Below the pieces are notes generated by a model that searched no databases, had not been told where the DNA came from, and saw nothing but the letters and a program-made list of their open reading frames with translations. From Chara braunii (taxonomy: Eukaryota > Streptophyta > Charophyceae > Charales > Characeae), in contig BFEA01000076.1 of the NCBI GenBank assembly GCA_003427395.1, positions 2,463,534-2,500,015 of the forward strand: a DNA stretch of 36,482 bases. The letters are read 5' to 3'. Below, one piece after another: positions 9,106 through 19,759 of the stretch (position 1 is the first letter of the stretch; every line of letters begins with the position of its first letter). Both the position numbers and the translations under genes were made by a program.

Positions 9106-10380
9106 CTTGTTTTCAACACCCAACCCCTGTTTTCATCAAAAGGCACCAACCGATCCTTTTGGTCAGGTCAACTCTTGTCCTAGATGAGAATTATTTCAGA
9201 CCCCTCATCAAGGTCTCCCTACTTTACCTCCCCATTCCTAAGTAACCCCTTCCTATAATTCCCTCGGTCGACCATCCATTTGCCCACATTCTTTCTCTTG
9301 GTTCCATTCCAATTGACCTCTATCCTCCTTCCTTCCGATCATCTCTCACTCAAGACTTAGATGGCCGGGGCGGATAGACTTAGAAATATGTCCCGTCCAA
9401 CAATCCAAGCTCAATCAAATTTTACAGAGGGGGAACACATAAAAAAATCAGGCAACCTCACATACGGGCCGGTCATCTCCTTACCGGCCATCCCAATATG
9501 GTCTCTCCGTTGGTACTATCGGTAGAGTTTTATCCCATACCTCAAGCACAGCTCAACCGTCGCGAGCGTGGTACCCAGGTCTCGGCAAGGCATTCGCCCT
9601 TTCCTCCTTATCCAGAATACCCCATCCCGTCTTGCCGCTTTGCACATCCATACCGACACCGAGGGTTACCTCGAGTGCCTAAATACAGGGACAAAGTCAG
9701 CCGTCCGGGCATTCACTTCCATCGGTCCGACAAGAATCAACCTTTCCCAAAACCATGCTACGAGAAGCTACTAATCGCCTTCGAGGCTCCGTCTTTGTCC
9801 GCATGCAGTGGTACTCCCTCCACCAGCCAACAGGCTAAGCCTCGCCTGAGGAGATTTCACACCCCGTCCGGCAGATTATCGAGCCGAAGCCCGTTACCGC
9901 TCGAACGAGAATGCTACTAATCAACCGACGTGACAAACTCCCGTCCGACAGCTCGGTGGCCTGACCTCCACATACGAACACACGACAGCCTACAAAAGAG
10001 AACGACGTTTCTCAACCCGCACTAACCGGTGCAGACCAATCCTTTCCTTCCGAAAGGCAGGACGCTCGAATCCCATCATGCAAACACAAGTCCCAAGTGG
10101 GACACACATAGTACAAGTGTCATTCCCTTGGTGCACCCAGCGCTTCCTACCCATAATTCACAAATTTTCTCTCAGGACAATGGGTGTCGCTCCCCCTACT
10201 TTCATACATAGTGGTTGGTTCCTTTTCATGAGAATCTTCAAGGGTGAGCTAGTTTTCCTTGGAGTCTAGCAACTCCCTTCATTTCCCTTTTCTTCATTTG
10301 TCTGTCCTTTCATAGGGCGGGATTGTTCTTTCTTGATGACCCGTTGTGTTCATATTGGTTCCTTCAATCATTAAAAAAGT
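9106..10380. other. No recognisable gene
   Basis: An upstream region of unknown nature. The longest plus-strand reading frame (9498-9920) shows no domain or conserved motif and is Pro/Ser/Arg-rich with biased composition, so I do not call it a gene. If the four-copy family belongs to the retrotransposon, a 5' LTR could lie here, but I could not define TG/CA edges or a primer-binding site. Confidence 0.5.
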
Positions 10381-11000
10381 GCAAAGTGCATGAGCCCGCT
10401 GGGCTCAAAGAAGAAGGGGAAAGCACCCATTCGGTCGGATCACTCCGCCATGGGATTTTCATTGGAACCTGACCTAAGCCAAGAACCAACCGCCTGCCAG
10501 GTAACCGGAGCCCTTCTTTCATACGAAGAGGAAGGGTCGACCTGCGACTTGCCCAAGGCTTCCCCGGACTGGCGAACACCAGCACCGGCCGAAGAAGGGC
10601 TAGAGTCATTCCTCAAAGGAAAGGCTGATCAAGTGCATAGCATGCATGTTATACCTCCAGGCCTGGCCATGCCATGCCCCGCACCCACTCTCAAATATGA
10701 TTTCTCACAGGGGAAAGAGCAGATACAAGTCCATTTTCCTTATCTTGGGTTGTGTACACGTTCAATGCGTCGGGCGCCCCCATCGGAATCGCAAAGGTCA
10801 ATTCAACCCCATACCCGGCACCTCCACCATTTTTGTAGGGCCAAACCCCGCTAGACTTTCGAGCCTTAGTCGACCCCATTGCGAGTCCCATCTGGCTCGG
10901 TCCGCCCACGCTCATGCTCAGGGCGCGGGCCGTTCGTCCCGAGGTCACCCCCACCTAGTGCTTTGAGATGGATGGGGGCGGGCCATCGCACGAGAGAGCT
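10381..11000. other. Compositionally distinct segment, origin unknown
   Basis: A more balanced, GC-richer stretch than its flanks. A 154-codon plus-strand frame (10390-10854) starts MSPLGSKKKGKAPIRSDHSA but has no recognisable domain. The texture reminds me of land-plant or charophyte mitochondrial spacer DNA, so an organelle-derived insertion is possible. This is an impression only; no mitochondrial gene could be identified. Confidence 0.25.
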
Positions 11001-11008
11001 TTGACATT

Positions 11009-11076
11009 GGGGATGTAGCTCAGCCCTCACGCCGGGTGGTAGTCTCGCTGTTCGTTCCTCAATACTGATTTTTTTT
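11009..11076 (+). other. tRNA-like segment with Pol III-type boxes (degenerate)
   Basis: It begins GGGGATGTAGCTCA, the usual 5' end and A-box start of plant tRNA-Ala. After 14 unrelated bases it continues TGGTAG and a CTCGCT-like anticodon-arm start. A B-box-like GTTCGTTCC lies at 11050-11058 and a run of eight T at 11069-11076. It is too short and unpaired to fold as a tRNA, so it may be a tRNA pseudogene or the head of a SINE. Confidence 0.25.
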
Positions 11077-11080
11077 ATTC

Positions 11081-11900
11081 TTTGTTGTGTTCTCATGCAA
11101 TTGCTCCTTCCACTGCGCAGGCAGTCCAAGGATTCTTTGAATGCTTCTCTTCTCTTGTGCGTAGGCTAAGCGTCATCCTTAGGCCACGAACCATATCCCT
11201 AAGCATTATGGCTATATGGCGTCATCAGGGTGCGGCGGAGCCGTCCTCTCCCTCGCCTCTACGCATCCATCGAGTCTTACAATTTGCTTTCTTCCTTATT
11301 GAAGTAGGCCCCTTAGTCTTTTCGGGGTCCTCATATGCATGCACACACAACATCACATTTTCCTTGGTACGATTGCACTCTCATTTACACCCCAAGTCTT
11401 CAAGCGCAGAAGTCATTTCCATGGGTTGGCTCTATGTCAAGGGTCCCATGGCCCCTCTGTCCCTCTTCCCTTTCCCTCTTGGTGCCCAGTTCCTCTCGTC
11501 CCTATCCCGCTCAAGGCATTTCTAGCCATCACTCACCTGCACAATCCCACACAAGCAAGAAGAACCATACAATCCCCCGTTGGGGGTCAACACATAGCCC
11601 TTCCCACATGCCTATCTTTTCAAATTCTTGGGCTGCTCTTTGTTCCCTCTTGTTGCTCAATCAGCCCATTCTCTTCTCATAGCCATGCAGTCAAGGAATG
11701 GTTGAGTCAAACTGACCTCACTTTCAACGTATGTTCTCTTCCGGATTCCGCCTTTCTCCCACTTTTTCAAATGTTCTTTCTTTTTTGCCTCCTTGGTGGC
11801 ACAAGGGACAGGCTATCCTCCCCTTGCCCTCTTTCTCCACCAAGAGAAGTCTGATTTCGTTTTACCGTCCATAACCAGGCAATGTTTCCAAGTGAGGGGA
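11081..11900. other. No recognisable gene
   Basis: Pyrimidine-rich sequence on the plus strand. Several overlapping reading frames exist, but all have low-complexity Ser/Leu/Pro/His composition and no motif. I see no repeat unit or RNA gene. Confidence 0.45.
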
Positions 11901-11924
11901 GAAGGGGTTAATCATATGCCAAGT

Positions 11925-12075
11925 GAGGGGACTGGAGAGAGGGAGAGAGAAGGCGAGGTGATAAAAGAGGGGGTGAAAGAGGGGTCTAGAGCGGGAAGGA
12001 GGAAAAGGGGGAGAGGGAGAAGGAGAGAGAGAGGGGGAGATAAGGAGATAGAGAGAGAGAAAACAAGAAGAACTC
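11925..12075. repeat. GA-rich purine tract
   Basis: Almost pure A/G on the plus strand with many gagaga and gggagag runs. It sits close to the start of the satellite array, as the CTT tract does on the other side of the inverted repeat. Confidence 0.85.
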
Positions 12076-12159
12076 CGAATCAAACCAGCTCCCCGTAGCA
12101 GCAACCAAACGTCGATCACCCGTCCCATAGTGAGAGATTGAATAAGTATGTCTTGGAAT

Positions 12160-14050
12160 AACATAACAATGAGATGCTAGACCAATGGAAAACACATACT
12201 CATAGGGAAGAAGATCATCTAAACAAGATGCAGGACATCACACCAAACATGAACTTTGACAATGAGGGGCTAGACGAGTGGAAGGCACATGCTCAAAGAG
12301 AAGAGATCAACTAAGTAAAGATCCGAAACATCACATCAAACATGAAATTGACAATGAGAGACTAGACTAGTGGAAAACACATGCACAAAGAGAAAAGGCT
12401 AACTAAGCAAAGATCTGAAACATAACATGAACTTGACAATGAGAGACTAGACTAGTGGAAAGCACAAGCACAAAGAGAAGCGACCAACTAAGTAAAGATC
12501 CGGCACATCACATCAAACTTGAGTTTGACAATGGGAGACTAGACTAGTGGAAGCACATGCACAAGGAGTTGAGCTCAACTAAGTAAAGATCCGGAACATC
12601 ACATCAAACATGAACTTTGACAATGAGGGGCTAGACTAGTGGAAGGCACATGCACAAAGAAAAAGAGATCAACTAAGCAAAGATCCGGAACATGAGCTTG
12701 ACAATGAGAGACTGGACTAGTGGAAGCACATGCACAAAGAGAAGAGATCAACAAAGTAAAGATCCGAAGCATGAACTTGTCAATGAGAGACTAGACTAGT
12801 GGAAAAAACATGCACAAATGAGAAGAGATCAACTAAGCAAAGATCCGGAATATGAACTTGACAATGAGAGACTAGACTAGTGGAAAGCACATGCACAAAG
12901 AGTAGCAATCAACAAGGTAAAGATCCGGAACTTTACATCCAATATGAACTTGACAATTAGAGACTATACTAGTGGAAGTACATGCACAAAAGAGAAAATT
13001 TCAACAAGGCAAAGATCCGGAACATTGCATCCAACTTGAACTTGACAATGAGAGACTAGACTAGTGGAAGCACATGCAAAAAAAAAAAAATTTCAACAAG
13101 GCAAAGATCTGGAACATTACATCAAACTTGAACTTGACAATGAGAGGCTAGACTAGTGGAAGCACATGCACAAATGAGAACAGATCAACTAAGCAAAGAT
13201 CCGGAACATGAACTTGACAGTGAGAGGCTAGACTAGTGGAAAGCACATGCACAAATAGTAGCAATCAACAAGGTAAAGATCCGGAACATGAACTTGTCAA
13301 TGAGAGACAAGACTAGTGGAAAACGCATGCACACATGAGAAGAGATCAACTAAGCAAAAATCCGGAACTAAGCAAAGATCCGGAACATGAACTTGACAAT
13401 GAGAGACTAGACTAATGGAAAGCACATGCACAAAGAGTAGCAATCAACAAGGTAAAAATCCGAAACATTACATCCAACATGAACTTGACAATGAGAGACT
13501 AGATTTGTGGAAGTACATGCACAAAAGAGAAGAGATCAACTAAGTGAAGATCCGGAACATGAGTTTGACAAGGAGAGACTGGACTAGTGAAAGCACATGC
13601 ACAAAGAGACGAGATCAACAAAGTAAAGATTCGGAACATGAACTTGTCAATGAGAGACTAAACTAGTGGAAAACACATGCACAAATGAGAAGAGATCAAC
13701 TAAGTAAAGATCCGGAACATGAACTTGACAATGAGAGACTAGACTAGTGGAAAGCACATGCCCAAAGAGTAGCAATCAACAAGGTAAAGATCCGGAACAT
13801 TACATCCAACATGAATTTGACAATAAAATACTAGATTAGTGGAAGTACATGCACAAAAGAGAAGATTGCAACAAGGCAAAAATCCAGAACATTACATCAA
13901 ACTTGAACTTGACAATGAAAGGCTAGACTAGTGGAAAACACATGCACAAATGAGAAGAGATCATCCGGAATATCACACAAAAAATGAACAAGACAAAGAG
14001 ATGCTAGACTAATGAAAAACACATGCATATGAAGCGAAGATCACCCGGAA
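12160..14050. repeat. Satellite array, ~80 and ~91 bp monomers
   Basis: About 22 tandem monomers built around agatccggaacat, gaacttgacaatgagag, actagactagtgg and acatgcacaaag. Two length classes occur, differing by a 12-bp piece similar to cacatcaaacat after the aacat. The order of variants repeats: the marker actggactag occurs at 12711 and again at 13578 with the same series of neighbouring variants, indicating a higher-order period near 867 bp. It is non-coding. Confidence 0.9.
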
Positions 14051-14940
14051 CATCACATGCTATCACGTGAGTGAAAACAAGAGTCTAAGTAGGCAAGGTC
14101 ACCAAGGTTGAATCAAAGGTCATCCATGGGAGTAGCGGTGCACTACTTCCTAGTGTATGAGTGAAAATTACAGGTTTGGAGAGCCCATGTCACCATGATT
14201 GTATCATGGATCAATCATGGGTGTAGCGCTATACCACCTACTAGTATGAGTGTGAAAAACACAAGTTTGAAGCGCTCCCAAATCACCAAGATTGCATCAA
14301 GAAGCATCCATGTGTGAAGCGCTACACTACCTACTAGTGTGAGTGCAAAAATCACAAGTTTGGAGGGCCCAAATCACCAAGATTGCATCAAGAAGCATCC
14401 ATGTGTGAAGGGCTACACTACCCACTAGTATGAGTGAGAAAAACACAAGTTTGGAAAGCCCAAATCACCAAGATTGCATCAAGAAGCATCCATGTGTGAA
14501 GCGCTACACTACCTACTAGTGTGAGTGTCAAAATCACAAGTTTGGAGAGCCCAAATCACCAAGATTGCATCAAGGAGCATTCATGTGTGAAGCGCTACAC
14601 TACCTACTAGTGTGAGTGTGAAAAACGCAAGTTTGGAGAGCCCAAATCACCAAGATTGCATCAAGGAGCATCCATGTGTGAAGCGCTACACTACCTACTC
14701 GTGTGACTGTGAAAATCACAAGTTTGGAGAGCCCAAATCACCAAGATTGCATCAAGGAACATCCATGTGTGAAGCGCTACACTACCTACTCATGTGAGTG
14801 TGAAAATCACAAGTTTGGAAAACCCAAATCACCAAGATTGCATCAAGGAGCATCCATATGTGAAGCGGTACACTACCTACTAGTGTGAGTGTGAAAAACA
14901 CAAGTTTGGAGAGCCCAAATCACCAAGATTGCATCAAGGA
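14051..14940. repeat. 91-bp satellite, left flank of the inverted repeat
   Basis: About nine monomers with an exact 91-bp period (for example the gtgagtgtgaaaa unit at 14612, 14703, 14794 and 14885), containing caagtttggagagcccaaat, caccaagattgcatcaag, gaagcgctacactacctact. The period is not a multiple of three, so the apparent reading frames are not genes. It is the reverse complement of the array at 31905-32690. The first monomer (14060-14160) instead resembles the distal subfamily found beyond 32690. Confidence 0.93.
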
Positions 14941-15430
14941 NNNNNNNNNNNNNNNNNNNNNNNNNNNNNNNNNNNNNNNNNNNNNNNNNNNNNNNNNNNN
15001 NNNNNNNNNNNNNNNNNNNNNNNNNNNNNNNNNNNNNNNNNNNNNNNNNNNNNNNNNNNNNNNNNNNNNNNNNNNNNNNNNNNNNNNNNNNNNNNNNNNN
15101 NNNNNNNNNNNNNNNNNNNNNNNNNNNNNNNNNNNNNNNNNNNNNNNNNNNNNNNNNNNNNNNNNNNNNNNNNNNNNNNNNNNNNNNNNNNNNNNNNNNN
15201 NNNNNNNNNNNNNNNNNNNNNNNNNNNNNNNNNNNNNNNNNNNNNNNNNNNNNNNNNNNNNNNNNNNNNNNNNNNNNNNNNNNNNNNNNNNNNNNNNNNN
15301 NNNNNNNNNNNNNNNNNNNNNNNNNNNNNNNNNNNNNNNNNNNNNNNNNNNNNNNNNNNNNNNNNNNNNNNNNNNNNNNNNNNNNNNNNNNNNNNNNNNN
15401 NNNNNNNNNNNNNNNNNNNNNNNNNNNNNN
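14941..15430. other. Assembly gap (490 N)
   Basis: A run of N followed by 15 A. By symmetry with the right side, where a CTT/pyrimidine tract of about 300 bp lies between arm and satellite, the gap probably hides a GAA-type purine tract that could not be assembled. Confidence 0.95.
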
Positions 15431-16036
15431 AAAAAAAAAAAAAAAGGTGAAGAAGCCTCTTCCTTCCTCTCACCTTGTTGATTCCTTGATGCTGGTGTCC
15501 TCTTGATGAAGCTTCCTCTTCTTGCACAATCCCCTCTTGGCCATGGCTTCCTTCTTCTCCAAGCCCTTCTCTTCCCCTCCCTTGCTCTCTNTCAGGCTAT
15601 GGCAAGTTCCCCCAGCTATGGCTATGGAGTCCTCCCCTCTAGGAGGGCTAATGGGGCTCCTCTAGCCTCTCCCTTTCTCCTACACCCAGGGGAGATATGG
15701 CGGATCACCTCCCAAGTGTCTCTCCCACCATCACTATCCTTTAGAGTCCTCCTACTACCTCATAGTCTCCTGTAAGCTCTCCCACTAGCATGGGCTCCTC
15801 CCCTCTCACTCCAAGTGCAAAAGTGCTCCTGTGAGCTCACTTGGGCAGCATGGGCACTCCTTATGCAAATGTGAGAGTGGCAGACTGCATCCTCAGCTTA
15901 TGTAGGCTGAAACCAGCAGTCCGGCCAGCCCATGAGCCTCCCCATGATCCTTGAGGTGAACCGAGGTACCCCCAAGGCAAAATTCCTTCACTAGGCCCTC
16001 CTGGAGGTACCTGGGCCTCATTTTGGCCAAGTACAT

Positions 16037-16069
16037 GCAGTCCGAGTGGTTGGTACCAACTCGGACTGC
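16037..16069. repeat. GCAGTCC hairpin 1 (left arm)
   Basis: GCAGTCCGAGT and its partner ACTCGGACTGC form a stem around a short loop, with an additional outer ggccaag/cttggcc pairing. The equivalent hairpin is conserved in the right arm at 30991-31023. Confidence 0.8.
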
Positions 16070-16440
16070 CTCTTGGCCTACTGCGGCCTCCTTTTTACCT
16101 CACAAATGCTGCCCTCTTGGGTCCTAGTGCCCAAGGGGCATTTTTACTTAAAAGAAAAACGCCTTGAGGACCTTTTTCTCGATTTTTTCAAGTTTCGGCC
16201 TCTTTTGAGTAGGCGGGAGCATTTTTCCATATGGCGGCACTTTCAGCCTTGGATCTCGTTGAGATCCTAGGCCAGCAATAATCCGAGCTACCCCCTAGTT
16301 GCCCTTGCTTCAATTTTGAGCCCCTAAGTCCAGTTTTTCAATTTTTGGTGCATCTGCCTCCCTTTTTGGGCCAAATGCACTGTTTTGTCTTTGTCCCTCT
16401 TTTGTTTCTTTCCATTTTGGGCTGCCACCTCATTCCGGAG

Positions 16441-16476
16441 CTAGCCGTTTTGAGCTGGCCCACAAAAAACGGCTAG
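16441..16476. repeat. Hairpin, CTAGCCGTTTT stem
   Basis: ctagccgttt pairs with aaacggctag around a 16-base loop. The same hairpin is present in the right arm near 30501-30537. Confidence 0.75.
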
Positions 16477-16584
16477 TTCCTCTCTACCATGAGATCTGAT
16501 CTCAGATCCATCGCCCAAAAAAAAATCGGCCACTTTCTTTTTGCCTTTTCTCTCATTTTCTGCTTTTTAATTCAGATTTTATTG

Positions 16585-16609
16585 AGATATGGCCCCAAGG
16601 GCCATATCT
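16585..16609. repeat. Hairpin, AGATATGGCCC stem
   Basis: agatatggccc pairs with gggccatatct, an 11-bp perfect stem with a three-base loop. It is conserved in the right arm near 30366-30392. Confidence 0.8.
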
Positions 16610-16657
16610 TTCCAATCCGGATTGCCCTCCCTCATTCTAGGAGGGATGAGGTCACTG

Positions 16658-16692
16658 TTGGGACCTGCAAGTCCCTTCTATGCAGGTCCCAA
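16658..16692. repeat. Hairpin, TTGGGACCTGCA stem
   Basis: ttgggacctgca pairs perfectly with tgcaggtcccaa around an 11-base loop. The right arm has the related structure near 30288-30320. Confidence 0.75.
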
Positions 16693-17403
16693 TAGGCCGG
16701 CACACTCTCCTCCACTCTTTTCTTCCCTTTTGTCTCATTCTCCCTCCTTTTTCTCTCATTTTTCTTTCTTTTTCTTTTATTTTTGTTTTGACAAGTGTCA
16801 AACTGCTGTGCACCCTCTTTCTCGGCCCTAGGGCCTCATTCAAGGCCAGGTTCATGACCGTTATTTGGCCGTTACATCTCGGATTCCAATAATGGCACCC
16901 CCATGCTCCTAGGGGGCTCCATTTTGCTCCCGTTTGCCCATGGCTCTCCCGCTTGCTCCCACTAGTGTTCGCACTAGTGGTGCTAATATTTTCCACCGTC
17001 TAGATCCTCGATCTCAACGGTGCCGTTTGCTTGCATAATTATTCCTTGTGTTCGCTAATGGTTCCCTTGGGACATCCCAAGTCCCCGTCATTTTCCTTCA
17101 TGCTAGCTCTATTTCTTTGTCCCGCCGGCGGTCCCGCCAGCGCGTGTCCCGTTTTCCGATTTTTATTATTTGAACCAGTTGGTCCCCGACAACATTCCGG
17201 ATGGCGTCCCATTTTTATTTTTTTGGGGCCCATTGCCCTTGGTGGTCCCATCATTGCTACATGTGTGCTGATTTTTCCTAGGCCGTGAGATCTCATCTCA
17301 CGATTGCCATTTACCGTCTTTACTTGTCCCCTTGCCGAAATTGCTCCTTTCTAGCCTTCCGGGTTTGCTGTAGCCCATTTCCCCTTGGCCTTGGCATCCC
17401 CAT

Positions 17404-17427
17404 GCAGTCCGTAATTTCTCGGACTGC
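17404..17427. repeat. GCAGTCC hairpin 2 (left arm)
   Basis: gcagtccg and cggactgc form an 8-bp stem. It starts a 162-bp module that recurs from 17566. In the right arm only one hairpin is found where the left arm has two. Confidence 0.78.
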
Positions 17428-17565
17428 AGTGATGGCTGTTTTTCTACACCCACAGCCCCACAAGTTGCCCCATGTTAAAAGAAAATGAACCGTTAAATTT
17501 TCTAGTGCACCCGGCTCAATATTGGCTCCGGATGCACCTAGAACATGTGTTTTTTTCTCCCCCAT

Positions 17566-17589
17566 GCAGTCCGTTGCAACTCGGACTGC
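17566..17589. repeat. GCAGTCC hairpin 3 (left arm)
   Basis: gcagtccg pairs with cggactgc, with an outer cccat/atggg pairing. It corresponds to the right-arm hairpin at 29430-29453. Confidence 0.78.
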
Positions 17590-17880
17590 AATGGGGGTCA
17601 ATTCCTTAGCCCCAATGCCCCACAACTAGCCCTTACTCGAAAGAAAAAGAAACGACCAATTCTCAAGTGCATCCGGCCTTTATTTTGGCTCGGAATGCTT
17701 CTAAAACATGTGTTTCTCCTCATGCATGTATTCCGTTTTATTCCAGTTGCAAGAGGCCTTGATTTTTTTTTATTTTCTTTGCAAAAATCAGAGAAAATCG
17801 AATTTTTTGTAACCGTCATATTCCATAATGAATCTGGTCACGGATGAATCTCCCCAAGTGACCGTTTTTTACCGTTAAGG

Positions 17881-17943
17881 CCTTTTTCTCTTTTCTTTTC
17901 TTTTCTTTTCTATTTTTTTTTTTTCTTTTCTTTTCTCCTCCTT
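17881..17943. repeat. Pyrimidine microsatellite (TTTTC)n
   Basis: Repeated cttttcttttcttttc with a T run. Matched by the gaaaagaaaag tract at about 29095-29140 in the right arm. Confidence 0.88.
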
Positions 17944-19008
17944 TCTTAGACAGTAGGGATCTGCCAGTCCCTACCTATGGCAGTCCCTACTAACAACCAA
18001 CTCACTCACTCCCTCTCACTCTTTTTGTCTTATTCTCTCCCATTTTCTTTTCTTTTTTCTCTTTTTTCTAGCATGCCAAGTGTCAAGTGGCCGTTAAGGC
18101 CCTTTTCTAGCCTCTTCCTCTTAGTTTTGGCCCTCCGTATGCCCATGGGAGCCTCCTTTTACTCCTATATTTCTCCCACTTTGGTCCCTCCTACTCCGAT
18201 TTTCTCCCGGAGGGCTATTTTTCACATGGGGTTTTATTTGACTCTATTTTCTTGAGGGGGACTGATCCGAGATTTTTCGGATTGCTCCCATGCCTCTCAC
18301 TTCAGTTTTCTTTACTTTTCCTTTTCTTGTTGGCCTCCTTGTTTGTCACCACTAGTGCTTGCACTCGTGGTGCTAATATTCTTGGCTGTCAAGATGTTGA
18401 TCTTAACGGTGCACCTCACATTTATTATTTCCCCTCATGTGGTGCCGCCATTTCTTCTTGGGACTTTCACATGTCCCCGCCACTTGTCCCGTCGGTGGTC
18501 CCCGACACTTAGTCCCGCCGGTGGTCCCCGACACTTAGTCCCGCCGACGGTCCCCGACCCTTCTCCCTAGTCTTTCCTCGCGCCTTGTGCGCGCCGATCT
18601 CTTTTGGTCGTGGGCCTCTGCTCCGAGGCTCCCGTAGGTGGCCTCCATGTTGGCCCCTCATTTTCTGACTTCCCGCGGCCTCTGGGCCGCCCATCTCTTG
18701 GCTTCCTCATTCCCTTATTACTGTCGCGCTGCAATTGCTCGTTCCAAGGCCCCTTTGGCCTTAGTCTTATTGCATTCCGATGGCCCTCCCGGCCTCATGC
18801 TATATTTTACATGCCCCTGTTCTTTCGCTCGCTCGCTTGCTGCCGCTTAGTTCTTTCCTCCTGTGGTTCTCGCCCCAGGGCATTACTCCCTCCTGCGGCC
18901 TAATCCTTTATCTCGTCTCACTCAGGATTTCTCTGTTGTGCACAGTTCGTCCATATTCAGTCTCTCGAGTGATGGGAAGTTATTTGGGACTCACCAGTCC
19001 CGACAACG

Positions 19009-19726
19009 GGCACAACTAATGTACAACACCTCTGTACACTCCTCCACAGGGTTCACCCCTTACCGGTTGCACTGGGGACGTGAGCCACGACAGCCTCTCG
19101 ATGACATCATTGATAAGGCTACTCCCAGACTGACTCCTAGAACTGCAGAGTTCACCAGACAGTACCAGAGGGACATCGAACGAGCCAGAGTTAACCTGCT
19201 CAAAGCCCAAAAGGCTATGATCCAGCAGGCTAACAAGCATCGTCGCCCATCCCCTATCCGTGCTGGTGACTGGGTCTGGGTACTCAGTTCTGAGTTATCG
19301 CGTGAGGAGGACATTTCACCTAAGCTGTTGCCGCGTTACATGGGTCCATGGCAGGTTTTAGATACAGTGGGGGCTGACCCGTTCGGGCCATCCTATCACA
19401 TAGATGTCCCACTGCATCTATAAACCTACCCTGTCTTCCATGCATCCAAGCTGCTGCCTTTTACACCGGCTGATGCATTTCCAGAAAGGCCTCCTCAATT
19501 TGGTCCCTCGATCCCAGGGAAGGGATATGAGGTGGAAAAAGTTGAGGATGAGTATGGTACAAGCCCGGATAAGGAGTACCTCGTGAAGTTTCTTTACCAG
19601 CCCCATACTGAGGATCGCTGTTTTACTCGCAAGGAGCTTTTGAAAACAGGAACGTCTGTGATCCTCAAGTATGATGCTGCGCAGAAGGGAGAGCCCCTTC
19701 GACGCTCTGCACGCCTACGCCCCTAG
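19009..19726 (+). pseudogene. pol: Chromovirus integrase C-terminus and chromodomain (fragment)
   Basis: The frame begins exactly where inverted-repeat homology ends. YNTSVHSSTGFTPYRLHWGR is the integrase segment that follows the catalytic core in Ty3/gypsy elements. A helical part, a basic PSPIRAGDWVWV strand and the GPY/F module (LLPRYMGPWQVLDTVG) follow. A TAA at 19421 interrupts the frame, which resumes with TYPVFHASKLLPF and ends in a chromodomain-like segment (GYEVEKVEDEYGTSPDKEYL, VKFLYQPHTEDRCFTRKELL). Chromodomains direct insertion to marked chromatin. The stop at 19724 lies 34 bp before the LTR. The 5' three quarters of the element are missing. Confidence 0.85.
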
Positions 19727-19744
19727 CTCGGAGGTCCTCGCTCT

Positions 19745-19757
19745 GGGGGAGGGTAGG
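19745..19757 (+). promoter_or_regulatory. Polypurine tract of the first chromovirus
   Basis: gggggagggtagg lies two bases before the LTR start, where a plus-strand primer for reverse transcription is expected. It has one pyrimidine. Confidence 0.6.
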
Positions 19758-19759
19758 TC

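Larger units (their letters stand above)
17404..17740. repeat. ~162-bp direct duplication within the left arm
   Basis: Two successive modules, each starting at a GCAGTCC hairpin, then an agccccacaa or gccccacaac stretch, an aaaagaaaa run, a gtgcacccgg or gtgcatccgg segment and an aacatgtgttt segment. The right arm has fewer copies, so the number changed after the arms formed. Confidence 0.65.
15446..19008 (+). repeat. Left arm of a large inverted repeat
   Basis: The whole stretch is matched in reverse complement by 27842-31570. Clear anchors are the outer end (cttccttcctctcaccttgtt, matched near 31565), the middle (gagatatggccccaagggcc at 16584, matched near 30370) and the inner end (gggactcaccagtcccgac near 18989, matched at about 27850-27868). 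By eye the arms are similar with many substitutions and small indels, so not a recent perfect palindrome. The arm holds no credible gene: it is C/T-rich with numerous hairpins, and its modules recur internally (around 16700-17020 and 17990-18410, each with tggtgctaatatt and cggtgc). Confidence 0.9.

Noticed and set aside
9498-9920. 140-codon plus-strand frame
   Set aside because: No motif, biased Pro/Ser/Arg composition, and opposite to the neighbouring coding strand; not enough for a gene call.
12160-14940. Regular repeats that could suggest a CRISPR array
   Set aside because: Monomers are contiguous ~80-91 bp satellite units without unique spacers, in a clearly eukaryotic context.
14612-15481. 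Reading frames with a repeated MSVKN...ESPNHQDCIKEH peptide
   Set aside because: They come from the 91-bp satellite, whose period is not a multiple of three, and the longest one only spans the N gap.
15500-18900. Several plus-strand frames of 60-100 codons in the left arm
   Set aside because: Ser/Leu/Pro-rich products of pyrimidine-rich DNA; the matching right arm does not keep the frames, so not coding.
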